Positions 36,469 to 44,725 of a DNA stretch of 64,000 bases are shown here, piece by piece; within the stretch, counting starts at the first letter, position 1; each line of letters opens with the position of its first letter. The DNA is from Fontibacterium universale (GTDB lineage: Bacteria > Pseudomonadota > Alphaproteobacteria > Pelagibacterales > Pelagibacteraceae). The translations under genes were made by a program, and so were the position numbers. The stretch lies in assembly GCA_965236175.1 (NCBI GenBank), contig CBDEAT010000005.1, positions 1-64,000 of the forward strand. Direction: 5' to 3'. Below the pieces are notes generated by a model, which was given only the letters and a program-made list of their open reading frames with translations, was not told the origin of the DNA and ran no database searches.

Positions 36469-37694
36469 AAAAAAAAATTGCGATTATAGGAAGTGGAGTT
36501 TCGGGAATGACTGCAGGCTTAGAATTAAGCAAAAAATATGAAATACATATTTATGAAAAAAATTCATATCTTGGTGGTCACACTCATACTCACGAGATAA
36601 CAGAAAATAATAAAAAATATTATATTGATAGTGGATTTATAGTTTTTAATAACAAAACATATCCAAATTTTATTAATTTATTAAAAAAAATAAATATAGA
36701 TTCGGAAAATACAAATATGAGTTTTTCTGTAAACTACCCTTGTGAGAATTTCGAATGGTCTGGAAAAAATCTTAATAGTATAATTTTTAAAAATAAAAAT
36801 TTTTTTTCTATTAAATTTCTTAAAGTTCTTATTGGGATAATAAAGTTTAATTTTTTAGCTAAAATTAATAAACAATCTTTTTTAAAACTTAAAATTGATA
36901 CTTATCTTAAAAAATTCAATTTTAGTGAAGAATTTAAGAAATATTATTTATACCCGATGTGCGCATCAATTTGGTCAAATTCTATAGATAAAATTAAAGT
37001 TTATAAAACTCATTTTCTTATTAAATTTTTTATAAATCATGGCTTAGTTAATTTATTTTTTAGACCACAATGGAAAGTCATTAGACTAGGTAGTAATAAA
37101 TATATTAAAAAGATTATAGAATTAACAGATATTAAATTTTTTTTAAATTGCACTGTAAAATCTATAAAAATCAATAAGGATCAGATTAAAATAAAAAATA
37201 AAAATAAATTAATAAATTATGATTATTTAATCTTTGCTAATCATGCTGATGAAATAAGAAAAATACTTCCTAATAATTTTGCAAAACAAAAAAAAATATT
37301 ATCTTGTGTTGATTACCAAATTAATGATGCCTGCTTACACACCGATTCATCATTAATGCCACAAAATAAATATAATTGGTCAAGCTGGAATTTTATTAGC
37401 TACAAAGATAATAATGCAAGACTGACATACTGGATGAACTATTTACAAAATCTTAAGTGCAAAAAAGATTATTTTGTTTCTATAAATTCAAATAATTTAA
37501 TAAATAAGAAGAAAATTATAAAAAAAATTAAATATAGCCATCCTGTTTTTAAATATAATAAAGAATACACCTTTAAAAAATTACAAGAAATTCAAGGTCT
37601 AAAAAATATTTATTACTGCGGTGCATGGTGCGGTTACGGTTTCCATGAAGATGGTGTAGTATCAGCAAAAAATGTTACAAATTATTTATTGTAA
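36465..37694 (+). CDS. FAD-dependent oxidoreductase (amine-oxidase-like)
   Basis: A 409-residue flavoprotein. The N-terminus has the dinucleotide-binding motif IIGSGVSGMTAGLELSKKYE (residues 6-25) followed by IYEKNSYLGGHTHTHEI. The C-terminus ends with YYCGAWCGYGFHEDGVVSAK, the typical FAD-closing segment. It belongs to the NAD(P)-binding amine oxidase group that occurs next to DUF1365 and cyclopropane-synthase genes in many proteobacteria. The substrate is unknown; a modified fatty acid is plausible given the neighbours. It overlaps phrB by 4 bp and shares a base with the DUF1365 start. Confidence 0.85.
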   Translation: MKKKIAIIGSGVSGMTAGLELSKKYEIHIYEKNSYLGGHTHTHEITENNKKYYIDSGFIVFNNKTYPNFINLLKKINIDSENTNMSFSVNYPCENFEWSGKNLNSIIFKNKNFFSIKFLKVLIGIIKFNFLAKINKQSFLKLKIDTYLKKFNFSEEFKKYYLYPMCASIWSNSIDKIKVYKTHFLIKFFINHGLVNLFFRPQWKVIRLGSNKYIKKIIELTDIKFFLNCTVKSIKINKDQIKIKNKNKLINYDYLIFANHADEIRKILPNNFAKQKKILSCVDYQINDACLHTDSSLMPQNKYNWSSWNFISYKDNNARLTYWMNYLQNLKCKKDYFVSINSNNLINKKKIIKKIKYSHPVFKYNKEYTFKKLQEIQGLKNIYYCGAWCGYGFHEDGVVSAKNVTNYLL

Positions 37695-38453
37695 TGCAAA
37701 GTTCACTTCAACTTGGAAGCGTATTTCATAAAAGAATTTTCCCATATAATCATCAATTTAAATACAAAACATTATCTGCTCTTATTAATTTAGAGGAATT
37801 AAATAGCATAAATAATCTATTTTTATTCTCTATTAACTCATTCAATATTTTTAGTCTTTTCTTTAAAGATCACGGCGAAAGAAAAGAAAATAGTAACCCA
37901 AAGTATTTTATATTAAAAAATATTGTAAAAAAATTTAATGATAGAAAAAATTACACAATTTATCTTTACTGCACACCTTCATTTTTTGGGTATGTTTTTA
38001 ATCCAATTTCTATCTATTTATGCAAGAATAATAAAAATCAAATTAAATATATTTGTTATGAGGTAAAAAATACACATCATGAACAGCATTGTTATTTTAT
38101 AAAAATAAAAAAAAATTCAAAAAATACATTCAGAATTAAAAAAAGAATTTTATGTATCCCCTTTTTTGCAAATGAATTTAAAATATAAATTTTATTTATC
38201 AATTAATAAAAATAATTTTTTATTAAACATAGATGTATATAAGAAGAATCAAATAATTCTTAAAACTGGAATATCTTCGAAGACTGAGGCGCTTAATAGC
38301 ATTTCTTTAATTTTCAATCTTATTAAAAATCTATTCTTTGCACAAAAAGTTATGATACTTATTCATTACCAGGCAATTAAAATTTTTAAAAAACAGAAAT
38401 CTTTTTTTTTCAAACCAGAAAAAAATAATGATACTGTCTCTTTTCATGGATAA
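37694..38453 (+). CDS. DUF1365 family protein (frame interrupted by one 1-bp insertion)
   Basis: Conserved protein of unknown function found with cyclopropane-synthase genes. The first part (37694-38188) begins MQSSLQLGSVFHKRIFPYNH and contains YVFNPISIYLC and EVKNTHHEQHCY, matching DUF1365. The frame then ends early. The C-terminal half continues in another frame through FYVSPFLQMNLKYKFYLSIN to 38453. Removing one A from the A7 run at 38138-38144 joins IKKEF to YVSPF, the family's K-x-YVSPF motif, and yields 252 residues, the usual size. Single-base consensus error is likely. It overlaps cfa. Confidence 0.85.
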
Positions 38454-39630
38454 TATTTTTAAAAAGTATTTAAATTATAAACTTCAAAACCTCAAATGGG
38501 GAGAAATTAAAATTAATTTCAAAAATTCTTATGAAAAAATTTTTAAAGCTAAAGAAGGTAATTTAAGTTCCGATATCTTTATTAAAGATAGCTCTTTTTT
38601 TAAAGACTTACTCTTTAAAGGAGAGTTGGGTTTTGCAGAGTCTTATATAAATAATAAATGGGAAACTTCTAATTTAACAAATTTACTAAAAATATTGCTA
38701 AGGAATCAGCAAATTAAAAAAAGAAATTGGGCCGATAATTTTTTTTCAACATTTGTAGAAAAAATTAAATTTTTTTTAAAAACAAATTCTATAAAACAAG
38801 CAAAGAAGAATATTCATTATCATTACGATCTTGGAAATAAATTTTATTCATTATGGCTAGACTCTACTATGACCTATTCATCGGGAATTTTTCTTAATGA
38901 AAGTGACGACCTATTTACTTCGCAAAATAATAAATATGATAACATTATAAAAAATTTAGATATCAAGTCTTCAGATGTTATTCTTGAAGTCGGTTCTGGC
39001 TGGGGTGGTTTTATAAAAAGAAATTATGAAACTACTAAATCTCAAATTGAAGGTTTGACAATTAGTGAACAACAATTTTCTTACGTTGAAGAGCTAATAA
39101 AAAATAACAATCTAAACAGTAATGCAAAAATTGTATTAAAAGATTATAGAAAATTAGACTCTCTTAATTTCTATGACAAGATTGTCTCTATTGAAATGTT
39201 TGAGGCGGTTGGAAAAAAATATTGGGATATTTATTTTAAAACTTTAAATAAAGTACTAAAAAAAAATGGTAAAGCTTGTTTTCAGATAATAACAATTAAC
39301 GATGACGAATATTCAAATTATATAAATCAAGTTGATTTTATACAAAAATATATTTTCCCTGGCGGAGTCCTACCTTCGAAAAAAATTTTATATAAATTAT
39401 TTAAAGAAAATAATTTTGAGCTATATGAAGAAAAATCATTTGGAAAAGACTATGCAAAAACATTGAGGATTTGGAAAGAAAGATTTAATAAATCCTGGAA
39501 TGATATTTCAAAAATTGGTTTTGATGATGAATTTAAAAACTTATGGAATTATTATTTAAGTTATTGCGAAACTGGATTTGACACAGAACATACTGATGTC
39601 AGTCAATTTTATTTAAGAAAAATTACTTAA
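38446..39630 (+). CDS. cfa: Cyclopropane-fatty-acyl-phospholipid synthase family methyltransferase
   Basis: SAM-dependent enzyme that methylenates unsaturated acyl chains in membrane phospholipids. The SAM motif is ILEVGSGWGGFIKRN. Other family segments are NIHYHYDLGNKFYSLWLDST, TYSSGIF, VSIEMFEAVGKKYW and YIFPGGVLPS. I chose the ATG at 38446 (MDNIFKKYLN, 394 residues); an upstream ATG at 38428 would add six residues inside the DUF1365 gene. Its position after phrB, an FAD oxidoreductase and DUF1365 suggests membrane-lipid modification under light or oxidative stress. The exact product (cyclopropane, methyl-branched or precursor of a furan fatty acid) cannot be told from sequence. Confidence 0.92.
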   Translation: MDNIFKKYLNYKLQNLKWGEIKINFKNSYEKIFKAKEGNLSSDIFIKDSSFFKDLLFKGELGFAESYINNKWETSNLTNLLKILLRNQQIKKRNWADNFFSTFVEKIKFFLKTNSIKQAKKNIHYHYDLGNKFYSLWLDSTMTYSSGIFLNESDDLFTSQNNKYDNIIKNLDIKSSDVILEVGSGWGGFIKRNYETTKSQIEGLTISEQQFSYVEELIKNNNLNSNAKIVLKDYRKLDSLNFYDKIVSIEMFEAVGKKYWDIYFKTLNKVLKKNGKACFQIITINDDEYSNYINQVDFIQKYIFPGGVLPSKKILYKLFKENNFELYEEKSFGKDYAKTLRIWKERFNKSWNDISKIGFDDEFKNLWNYYLSYCETGFDTEHTDVSQFYLRKIT

Positions 39631-39635
39631 TATTT

Positions 39636-40304
39636 CTAATTTAAAGTCTTTAACTGGTAATTCCACTCACCTTTAAGAGTAAAGTCCATCGAAACCCATT
39701 GAAATGAATTGTCAGTAAAACCTATTTTAATATCAATACCCTCTCCTTTAACATTAAAAAACTGAACAATTTGCTTTTTATTATTAATAACTCTTTCTTC
39801 CTTATTTAAAAAAGTTACTTTTGTTTCAGTAGATCTGCAACTTTGTCCCAACACGAAATTATTGTTAATTAAAACATCATGATTCCACCACGTTCCCAGA
39901 GAAAAATCTTTTTTAGAAGAATATTTAAAAAATTTACCTTCAGTGGTGCCATCAAAATTATAGTCACCATTACTTGAAATATTAATATTGCAATAATCTT
40001 TATCTCTTCCATCTTTTGTTGTTGATTTAAATTCTATTAATTTATTATTTTTATAAATTTCTTTTCCTATGGAATGATATTGATAAATTGAAACTCCTAA
40101 TACTTTAATATCAAAAAATACATCTGTTGAAATTTCTTTAAGACCATTTTTATCAGTAAAGATAACTTTGTGATAACCAACTTTTTCATTATTTCTATAA
40201 ATGTCAAATTCAATTTTTTTTAAATCTTTATTATGATCAATGTGTGCATTTAAATTTGGAGAAAAAAAGGTAAAAAATATTAATAAAAAAGAAAAACGAA
40301 ACAT
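39636..40304 (-). CDS. Secreted DUF6134-like protein
   Basis: A 222-residue protein with a signal peptide (about 1-20, ending LNAHI) and a beta-rich body such as KKIEFDIYRNNEKVGYHKVIF and SLGTWWNHDVL. It resembles the DUF6134 group, periplasmic proteins often encoded near photolyase/DUF1365/cfa clusters. Two cysteines may form a disulfide. It converges on cfa with 5 bp between stops and is 5 bp downstream of aapP. Function is unknown; an involvement with modified membrane lipids is only positional inference. Confidence 0.62.
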   Translation of the reverse strand: MFRFSFLLIFFTFFSPNLNAHIDHNKDLKKIEFDIYRNNEKVGYHKVIFTDKNGLKEISTDVFFDIKVLGVSIYQYHSIGKEIYKNNKLIEFKSTTKDGRDKDYCNINISSNGDYNFDGTTEGKFFKYSSKKDFSLGTWWNHDVLINNNFVLGQSCRSTETKVTFLNKEERVINNKKQIVQFFNVKGEGIDIKIGFTDNSFQWVSMDFTLKGEWNYQLKTLN

Positions 40305-40309
40305 TGAGA

Positions 40310-41047
40310 TTAATGAAGTATTTGACTTAAAAAAAGTTTTGTTCTTTCGTTCTCAGGATTTTCAAAAAAATCTTTAGTTTTTTTTGTTTCAATAATTTTT
40401 CCTTCGTCCATGAAAATAACTCTATCAGCAACAGTTTTGGCAAATCCCATTTCATGAGAAACAACAACCATTGTCATTCCAGCTTTTGCTAGATCGGTCA
40501 TAATTTCCAAAACTTCTTTTATCATTTCAGCGTCTAATGCCGACGTAGGCTCATCAAATAGCATAATTTTTGGTTGCATACATAAAGCTCTAGCAATCGC
40601 AGCTCTTTGTTGTTGTCCTCCTGATAGTTGTCCTGGATATTTATTTGCCTGTTCTGAAATTCTTACCTTTTTTAAATACTCCATAGCAATTTCTTCACTC
40701 TTTTTTTTAGGAATCTTTTTAACCCACGCTGGCGCTAGCGCACAATTATCCAAAATTGTTAAATGAGGAAATAAATTAAATTGTTGAAAAACCATTCCAA
40801 CATCCCCTCTTATTTTATCAATATTTTTTAATGTGCTGTCTAATTCAATCCCTTCAACAACTATACTGCCTTCTTGATGCTGCTCTAGTCCATTTATACA
40901 TCTAATTAAAGTTGATTTTCCAGAACCTGATGGGCCACAAATAATTATTTTTTCTCCTTTATTTACGAATAGATTAATATCTTTAAGTACATGAAATTTT
41001 CCGTACCATTTATTTACACTTTTAAATTCTATAATCTTTTCGCTCAT
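40310..41047 (-). CDS. aapP: General L-amino acid ABC transporter, ATP-binding protein
   Basis: Energises uptake of polar and many other L-amino acids. The 245-residue ABC ATPase has Walker A GPSGSGKST (around 38-46), the Q-loop VFQQFNLFPHLTI, the signature QLSGGQQQRAAIARAL (around 142-157), Walker B MLFDEPTSALD and the switch His in VVVSHEMGFA. It shares a base with the aapM stop and is the last gene of aapJ-aapQ-aapM-aapP, the order known from rhizobia. Confidence 0.96.
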   Translation of the reverse strand: MSEKIIEFKSVNKWYGKFHVLKDINLFVNKGEKIIICGPSGSGKSTLIRCINGLEQHQEGSIVVEGIELDSTLKNIDKIRGDVGMVFQQFNLFPHLTILDNCALAPAWVKKIPKKKSEEIAMEYLKKVRISEQANKYPGQLSGGQQQRAAIARALCMQPKIMLFDEPTSALDAEMIKEVLEIMTDLAKAGMTMVVVSHEMGFAKTVADRVIFMDEGKIIETKKTKDFFENPENERTKLFLSQILH

Positions 41048-42099
41048 TAATGTCTTTCTGTACTAAACTTTTTCTCTAAACTTTGAGTATATCTACTTAA
41101 TAAATATGAAAAAAACCAAAAAATTATTCCAACAAAAATATATCCTTCAACGGCCATTCCAAGCCAATATGAGTTAGATTTTGCCAAATTCACCATTCCC
41201 AATAATTCAAGCAAACCAACTAATATAATTAAGGGTGTGTCTTTGAATAATGCAATAAATGTATTGGTAAGACCTGGCAAAACTGTCTTAATGGCTTGAG
41301 GTAATATGATTAAAAAATTCATCTTCCAATAACTCATGCCTAGAGATTTTGCAGCTTCATATTGGCCTTTTGGCAAAGATTGAAGACCGCCTCTAATTAC
41401 TTCTGCTACATAAGCGGATTCAAAAATACCCATACCTATTGCAACTCTCAATAATTTATCAACATTAGTATTAGCTGGCAGAAGAAGCGGAAACATAATT
41501 GCGGCTGCAAAGAGAACGGTGATCAAAGGTATTCCTCTCCAAAATTCTACAAAAGCAATACAAAAATATTTAATAACTGGTAACTCAGATCTTTTTCCTA
41601 AAGCCAATAAAACACCTAAAGGGAAAGCAAATATAATTCCAAAAAAAGTTAACATGAATGTCAATGAAAGTCCTCCCCAAACTCTGGTTTCAACATTCTC
41701 TAAACCAAAACCACCATGTATTAGAATAAATCCTATTAATGGGAAAATAAAAATTAAAAAAAATAATATATATGGTTTTATTTTCGATTTTACAAAAAAT
41801 GCACTTATCACTGTTAAAATTAAAATAATAAAAGCCAAATTAACTCTCCAAAGTTCTTTGTCAGGGTAAAATCCGTAAATAAATTTTTCAAACCAAACAC
41901 CAATAAAAACCCAGCAAGCTCCTCCTGATTTGCAGTCAGCTTTTGTTTTTCCAATAAAGGTAGCTTTGATAATTGCCCAGTCTATAAAAGAAGGAATTAT
42001 CGATAAAATAACAAATAAGATAAATAATGAAATTATTGAATTGTACCAATTTGAAAACAAATTTACTTTTAGCCAACTCTTTATATTTTCTTTATTCAT
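41047..42099 (-). CDS. aapM: General L-amino acid ABC transporter, permease AapM
   Basis: Inner-membrane permease of 350 residues. TM segments occur near 15-35, 87-105, 110-130 and 150-170, with a C-terminal His/Glu/Gln-type permease domain. The EAA loop reads LPKGQYEAAKSLGMSYWKMN, and RIxxPQAI-like LPQAIKTVLPGLTNTFIALF follows. A long N-terminal extension with GGACWVF is characteristic of AapM. It lies 2 bp after aapQ. Confidence 0.95.
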   Translation of the reverse strand: MNKENIKSWLKVNLFSNWYNSIISLFILFVILSIIPSFIDWAIIKATFIGKTKADCKSGGACWVFIGVWFEKFIYGFYPDKELWRVNLAFIILILTVISAFFVKSKIKPYILFFLIFIFPLIGFILIHGGFGLENVETRVWGGLSLTFMLTFFGIIFAFPLGVLLALGKRSELPVIKYFCIAFVEFWRGIPLITVLFAAAIMFPLLLPANTNVDKLLRVAIGMGIFESAYVAEVIRGGLQSLPKGQYEAAKSLGMSYWKMNFLIILPQAIKTVLPGLTNTFIALFKDTPLIILVGLLELLGMVNLAKSNSYWLGMAVEGYIFVGIIFWFFSYLLSRYTQSLEKKFSTERH

Positions 42100-42101
42100 T
42101 T

Positions 42102-43286
42102 TTATCTCTCAACTAATGCAATTTTTTTATTGTACCAATTTAAAATAAGTGAAATTAATAAACTGATAGTCAAGTACGTCATCATAACAATAAATATAAT
42201 TTCAATTGCTTTGCCTGTTTGCGATAATGCTGTTCCTGCAAATGCTCCAGTTAAATCTGGATATCCTATTGCTGCGGCCAATGAAGAGTTTTTTGTTAGA
42301 TTTAAATACTGATTAGTTGTTGGGGGAATTATAACTCTTAAAGCTTGTGGTATTACTATTAAATTAAGGGATTGAGAATTATTAAAACCTAAAGATTTAG
42401 CAGCTTCCTTTTGACCTTTATTAACCGCTAGAATTCCAGCTCTAACATTTTCTGCAATAAATGCTGAAGTATATAAGGAAAGAGCAAATACTAATGCTAA
42501 AAATTCTGGAATTAATTTAACTCCTCCTAAATAATTAAAAATACCAAAATTTTTAACTAGTTTTGGATATTCAGCATTAATAGTTACACCACCAATCAAA
42601 GAAAAAATTACTGGAAATACAACAATTAAAAATAAAGATATTTTAAGAACAGGAATAACTTTTGCATGCTCATAAAACATTTTATTTGCGTAATATTTAA
42701 TTAGAAAGATTGTAAGTAGAGAAAAAACAATTCCGTAAAATATGTAGTGTGAATTAGTAAAAATAAACTTTGGTATATAAAAACCCTGTAAATTAATAAT
42801 TAGAAAATTAAATATTATTAAGCTTTTTTCTGTACTTGGTAATGATCTTAAAACAGTAAAATACCAAAAAAAAATCTGCAAAATTAAAGGTAAATTTCTA
42901 AATAATTCCACATATATTAATGATAATCTGTTAATTATCCAATTTGAGGAAAGTCTAGAAACTCCAATAATGAAGCCAAGTATAGTTGCAAAAAAAATTC
43001 CAAAAAAAGCTACTAACAATGTGTTTAATAAACCAACAAGATATGCCCTGCCATAACTTGAGGAACCGTCGTAATCAATTAGACTAAACTGAATATCAAA
43101 ACCAGAGTTGGTTCCTAAAAAATCAAATCCAGAACTCATATTTCTGGCTTTCATATTTAATTGCGCATTATTTGCAAAAAAATAAATAATAAAAAAGAAA
43201 AATAAAATTAATAAAAGTTGAGGGATTAAATTGGATAACTGTAAATTTTTTTTAAGAGAAGTTTTAAATTCTGAATTTAAAAACAT
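42102..43286 (-). CDS. aapQ: General L-amino acid ABC transporter, permease AapQ
   Basis: Inner-membrane permease of 394 residues that pairs with AapM. It has an N-terminal TM (about 22-40) followed by the AapQ-type periplasmic loop with GFDIQFSLIDYDGSSSYGRA. The permease domain starts at FFATILGFIIGVSRLSSNWI, and the EAA loop reads VNKGQKEAAKSLGFNNSQSL. A 21-bp AT-rich palindrome spans its first codons. It follows aapJ across a clear intrinsic terminator. Confidence 0.95.
   Translation of the reverse strand: MFLNSEFKTSLKKNLQLSNLIPQLLLILFFFFIIYFFANNAQLNMKARNMSSGFDFLGTNSGFDIQFSLIDYDGSSSYGRAYLVGLLNTLLVAFFGIFFATILGFIIGVSRLSSNWIINRLSLIYVELFRNLPLILQIFFWYFTVLRSLPSTEKSLIIFNFLIINLQGFYIPKFIFTNSHYIFYGIVFSLLTIFLIKYYANKMFYEHAKVIPVLKISLFLIVVFPVIFSLIGGVTINAEYPKLVKNFGIFNYLGGVKLIPEFLALVFALSLYTSAFIAENVRAGILAVNKGQKEAAKSLGFNNSQSLNLIVIPQALRVIIPPTTNQYLNLTKNSSLAAAIGYPDLTGAFAGTALSQTGKAIEIIFIVMMTYLTISLLISLILNWYNKKIALVER
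43262..43282. repeat. 21-bp palindrome over the aapQ translation start
   Basis: TTTTAAATTC (43262-43271), one T, then GAATTTAAAA (43273-43282) form a perfect 10-bp inverted repeat covering codons 2-9 of aapQ, 15 bp from the aapJ terminator T-tract. It could act as an operator or, with its centre opened, as an mRNA hairpin. It could also be chance in AT-rich sequence. Confidence 0.4.
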
Positions 43287-43297
43287 ATATTTAACTT

Positions 43298-43327
43298 AAA
43301 AAAAAAGGGCCGATAATTTACCGGCCC
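43298..43327 (-). terminator. Intrinsic terminator between aapJ and aapQ
   Basis: On the minus strand, reading from aapJ, GGGCCG (43327-43322) pairs with CGGCCC (43312-43307) around a 9-nt loop. A run of nine T (43306-43298) follows immediately. The G+C-rich stem stands out sharply from the AT-rich surroundings. It should end or attenuate transcription after the binding-protein gene, so that aapJ is made in excess over the permease and ATPase genes. Confidence 0.88.
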
Positions 43328-43346
43328 TTTTATAAATTTTAAGAAA

Positions 43347-44378
43347 TTATCTTACTGGAGGCGCGTATAGAATACCACCTTTTGTCCACAATTGATTTAG
43401 ACCTCTTCCTAAACCAACTGGAGTTTTTGGACCAACGTTAGCTTCGTAGCTTTCACCATAATTACCAACTTGTTTAATTATGTTGTAGCTCCATTCATTG
43501 CTTAAGCTAAGATTTTTACCAGTTTCACCTTCAAGTCCTAACAATCTTTTGATTGCAGGATTGTCAGTAGATTTTAAAGTATCAACATTAGCTTTTGTAA
43601 CGCCTAACTCTTCAGCTTCGATCATTACGTTAAGAGTCCATCTAGTAATGTTTGCCCAATTTTCATCATTACCTCTTACGACAGGTCCCAATGGTTCTTT
43701 AGAGATTGTTTCTGGCAAAATTATATGGTCAGCTGGATTTTTAGTTTTTGTTCTGTTTGCAGCTAATCCTGATTTATCAGTAGTATAAACATCACAACGA
43801 CCAGAGTCATAAGCAGCAACTGCTTCGTCAGACTTTGTAAAAGCTACTGGTTCATACTTAAGTTTATTTGCTTTAAAATAATCTCTTAAGTTTAGTTCGG
43901 TAGTAGTTCCTGTTTCTACACAAACTTTTACGTTGTTAAGTTTTTTTGCTGAATTAATATTAGCAGCTTTTCTAACCATGAAACCTTGTCCATCATAGAA
44001 ATTAGTACCGATAAAATCTAAAGCAAGTCCACCATCTCTAGATAGAGTCCATGTTGTATTTCTTGCTAGAACATCAATGTCTCCAGCTTTTAGAACTTCA
44101 AATCTATCTTTCGCACTTAGAGGTGTAAATTTAACTTTATTAGCATCACCAAGTATAGCAGCAGCTACTGCTCTGCAGAAATCAACGTCAATACCTGCCC
44201 ATTTTCCTGATGCATCAGCATTAGAAAATCCAGGAACACCTTGAGAAACTCCACAATTAAGCGATCCGCGTTTAATTACGTTTTCTCTAGTTTGATTTGC
44301 GTTAGCATTAAAAGTTGTAAATAAAAAAGTTACAACAAAAGCTAAAACAGCAAATGAATTTATTCTTATTTTTTTCAT
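43347..44378 (-). CDS. aapJ: General L-amino acid ABC transporter, periplasmic binding protein
   Basis: Solute-binding protein that delivers amino acids to AapQM. The 343-residue protein has a signal peptide (about 1-27, ending NANA). The mature part starts with KRGSLNCGVSQGVPGFSNAD, then GKWAGIDVDFCRAVAAAILGD and VKFTPLSAKDRFEVLKAGDI, the family-3 binding fold, and ends with the GLNQLWTKGGILYAPPVR tail typical of AapJ. Codon use is slightly richer in GC than the neighbours, as expected for an abundant protein. It is the first gene of the operon, followed by an intrinsic terminator. Confidence 0.97.
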   Translation of the reverse strand: MKKIRINSFAVLAFVVTFLFTTFNANANQTRENVIKRGSLNCGVSQGVPGFSNADASGKWAGIDVDFCRAVAAAILGDANKVKFTPLSAKDRFEVLKAGDIDVLARNTTWTLSRDGGLALDFIGTNFYDGQGFMVRKAANINSAKKLNNVKVCVETGTTTELNLRDYFKANKLKYEPVAFTKSDEAVAAYDSGRCDVYTTDKSGLAANRTKTKNPADHIILPETISKEPLGPVVRGNDENWANITRWTLNVMIEAEELGVTKANVDTLKSTDNPAIKRLLGLEGETGKNLSLSNEWSYNIIKQVGNYGESYEANVGPKTPVGLGRGLNQLWTKGGILYAPPVR

Positions 44379-44446
44379 TTTTTTTTTAGTTAAGTTTAGT
44401 AGCAGATTTATACTTAATTAAAAAAACACTTAAAAGAATATTGTAA
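44379..44446 (-). promoter_or_regulatory. Probable aapJ promoter region
   Basis: This 68-bp spacer upstream of aapJ contains a TATAAAT-like -10 candidate on the minus strand near 44409-44415 and an AT-rich leader with a poly-A run just before the ATG. No Shine-Dalgarno is visible. No riboswitch-like fold was recognised. Assignment rests on position plus the weak -10 match. Confidence 0.35.
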
Positions 44447-44725
44447 CTATAAACAATTCTGGGTTGTGCTAATAAATTTATTTATTATAACTTTTCGAGC
44501 TTTACGATCTTTTTTTAATTTATATTCAAATTGCATAGCTTTTTTTTTTGATAATAATTTTTTTTTAAAAATTAATATCCATTTTCTGCCTCTTGTAAAT
44601 TTAGCACCTTTACCACTGTTATGAAGTTGAAGTCTTTTTTTTAAATTATTTGTCCAACCTACATAAGTAATAATTTTTTTATTATTAAAATTTGCAATTA
44701 AATAAACGTAAAATTTTTCTAGCAC
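44447..44725 (-). CDS. GIY-YIG endonuclease-domain protein (UPF0213/YhbQ type)
   Basis: A 92-residue single-domain protein. It starts with FYVYLIANFNNKKIITYVGW (the GIY and YIG elements appear as VYLI and YVGW), then TNNLKKRLQLHNSGKGAKFT and FEYKLKKDRKARK. The catalytic Arg (KKRLQLHN) and Glu (MQFEYKLKK) positions are present. This is the small bacterial GIY-YIG family; its biological role is not established. It is directly after gpsA, with adjacent stop and start. Confidence 0.85.
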   Translation of the reverse strand: MLEKFYVYLIANFNNKKIITYVGWTNNLKKRLQLHNSGKGAKFTRGRKWILIFKKKLLSKKKAMQFEYKLKKDRKARKVIINKFISTTQNCL

